The notes under the pieces were generated by a model. The model worked only from the letters and a program-made list of their open reading frames with translations, did not search any database and had not been told where the DNA came from. From JAUUSJ01 sp051880475 (GTDB lineage: Bacteria > Bacillota > Clostridia > Lachnospirales > Lachnospiraceae), in the NCBI GenBank assembly GCA_051880475.1, contig JBJEOA010000010.1, positions 62,001 through 126,000 on the forward strand: a stretch of 64,000 nt of DNA, given 5' to 3'. The first letter of the stretch is position 1, and every line of letters begins with the position of its first letter. Positions 63,446-64,000 of the stretch are shown piece by piece. The translations under genes were made by a program, and so were the position numbers.

Positions 63446-64000
63446 ATGAGAGAACTACCAGAAATACGAGTGGAGATTGACCGTATTGATAAGGAAATTG
63501 TGACATTATTTCAAGAAAGAATGGAACTTGCGAAAGAGGTTGCAGAATATAAAAAATTAACGAATAAAGCAATTTTTGATAAAGAGAGAGAAGAGGAAAA
63601 GAAGAAAAAGATTTGTAGCTATGTCGAAGATGAGTATGTAAAAAAGACAGTCTCAGAACTTTTTTCTCAAATCATGTCTTTGAGTCGAAAGTATCAATAT
63701 CATATGTTAGATCAAAGAGATCGCTATATTGAAAATTATTTTCAAAGAGTAGCAAATCTTGAGATGTATCCAGATACAAGAGTCGTGTATCAGGGGGTAC
63801 CTGGAGCTTATAGTCAAAAAGCGTTACTTCAATTTTTTGGTGAAGGAGTAGACCATTATCATGTGAAAACATTTAAGGAGGTTGCGCTTGCGCTTAGCAA
63901 CGGAGATGCGGATTACGGTGTTCTTCCGATTGAGAATTCTTCTGCTGGAAATGTAGAGGGAATTTATGATATTTTACTTGAAAATGATGTTTGCATTGTC
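63446..64000 (+). CDS. pheA: Chorismate mutase / prephenate dehydratase (PheA), partial
   Basis: 185 residues visible, cut off by the window edge. N-terminal chorismate mutase domain (about 1-90): RVEIDRIDKEIVTLFQERM, LAKEVAEYKK, IFDKEREEEK. Then from about 110 the start of prephenate dehydratase: RVVYQGVPGAYSQKALLQFFG and VLPIENSSAGNVEGIYDILLE. Ribosome binding site TAGGAGG. It makes phenylpyruvate from chorismate, using the output of DAHP synthase and AroB. The regulatory ACT domain would lie beyond the edge. Confidence 0.95.
   Translation, partial: MRELPEIRVEIDRIDKEIVTLFQERMELAKEVAEYKKLTNKAIFDKEREEEKKKKICSYVEDEYVKKTVSELFSQIMSLSRKYQYHMLDQRDRYIENYFQRVANLEMYPDTRVVYQGVPGAYSQKALLQFFGEGVDHYHVKTFKEVALALSNGDADYGVLPIENSSAGNVEGIYDILLENDVCIV

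Noticed and set aside
1..64000. tRNA, rRNA, CRISPR array, prophage, intact transposase
   Set aside because: Gaps were read on both strands and none of these was recognised; without software a diverged tRNA could still be missed.

Overview
The window is 64 kb of ordinary chromosome from a low-GC Gram-positive bacterium (roughly one-third G+C by eye, not counted). Gene content and order point to the class Clostridia, most probably family Lachnospiraceae: radC-mreBCD-PBP2-minCD-rodA, yggS-sepF-ylmH, a type III glutamine synthetase, a very long PBP2, RNase Y, and strong GGAGG ribosome binding sites before almost every gene. I cannot name the species. About 60 genes are seen. All are on the + strand except a DAHP synthase and a polysaccharide deacetylase. 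No rRNA, tRNA, CRISPR array, prophage or intact transposase gene was found.

Layout. 1-10.7 kb: end of an unknown gene, radC, then the cell-shape and division cluster (mreB, mreC, mreD, PBP2, minC, minD, rodA) with mgsA and a lipoprotein D,D-carboxypeptidase. There is no minE between minD and rodA. 10.7-19.4 kb: a structured leader before a small P-loop protein, a radical SAM protein, a HlyD-like protein, yggS, sepF, ylmH, aroB, lspA, rluD and rpsO. 19.6-34.2 kb: metY, dtd, a ClpP-like TepA protease, ftsK/spoIIIE, the one-carbon genes fhs and folD, rimO, pgsA, cinA, recA, recX and rny. 34.2-43.9 kb: a NUDIX hydrolase, a SpoIIM-like membrane protein, DAHP synthase (minus), xpt, a divergent ROK protein, an amylosucrase-like GH13 enzyme, a coiled-coil membrane-anchored protein, an M24 peptidase and uppP. 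44-49 kb: pyrC-pyrF-pyrK-pyrD-pyrE and a 52-residue membrane protein. 49-58.3 kb: a VanZ-like protein, an M29-type protein with a long N-terminal extension, purE, purM, purN, purD and glnN. 58.3-64 kb: polysaccharide deacetylase (minus), then folC, an HD-domain protein, folP, a folB-folK fusion and the start of pheA.

How the genes work together. The first third is mainly cell-wall elongation and septum placement. The middle joins one-carbon metabolism (fhs, folD; folate synthesis is at the far end) to recombination and RNA decay (recA, recX, rny). The last third is nucleotide synthesis (pyrimidine, purine), glutamine supply and folate supply, all of which feed each other.

The most unusual content lies between genes. 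Three copies of a structured element of about 185-225 bp were found (17729-17921, 58385-58607, and 59624-59806 in reverse). Their core is conserved and shows compensatory base changes. The outer arms differ almost completely from copy to copy, yet inside each copy they remain complementary. Two of the copies lie in opposite orientation around the lone minus-strand deacetylase gene. A second family of three short hairpins resembles the right ends of IS200/IS605 elements but has no transposase gene beside it. Leaders with possible regulatory hairpins precede the DAHP synthase, glnN, tepA, rpsO and the small P-loop gene.
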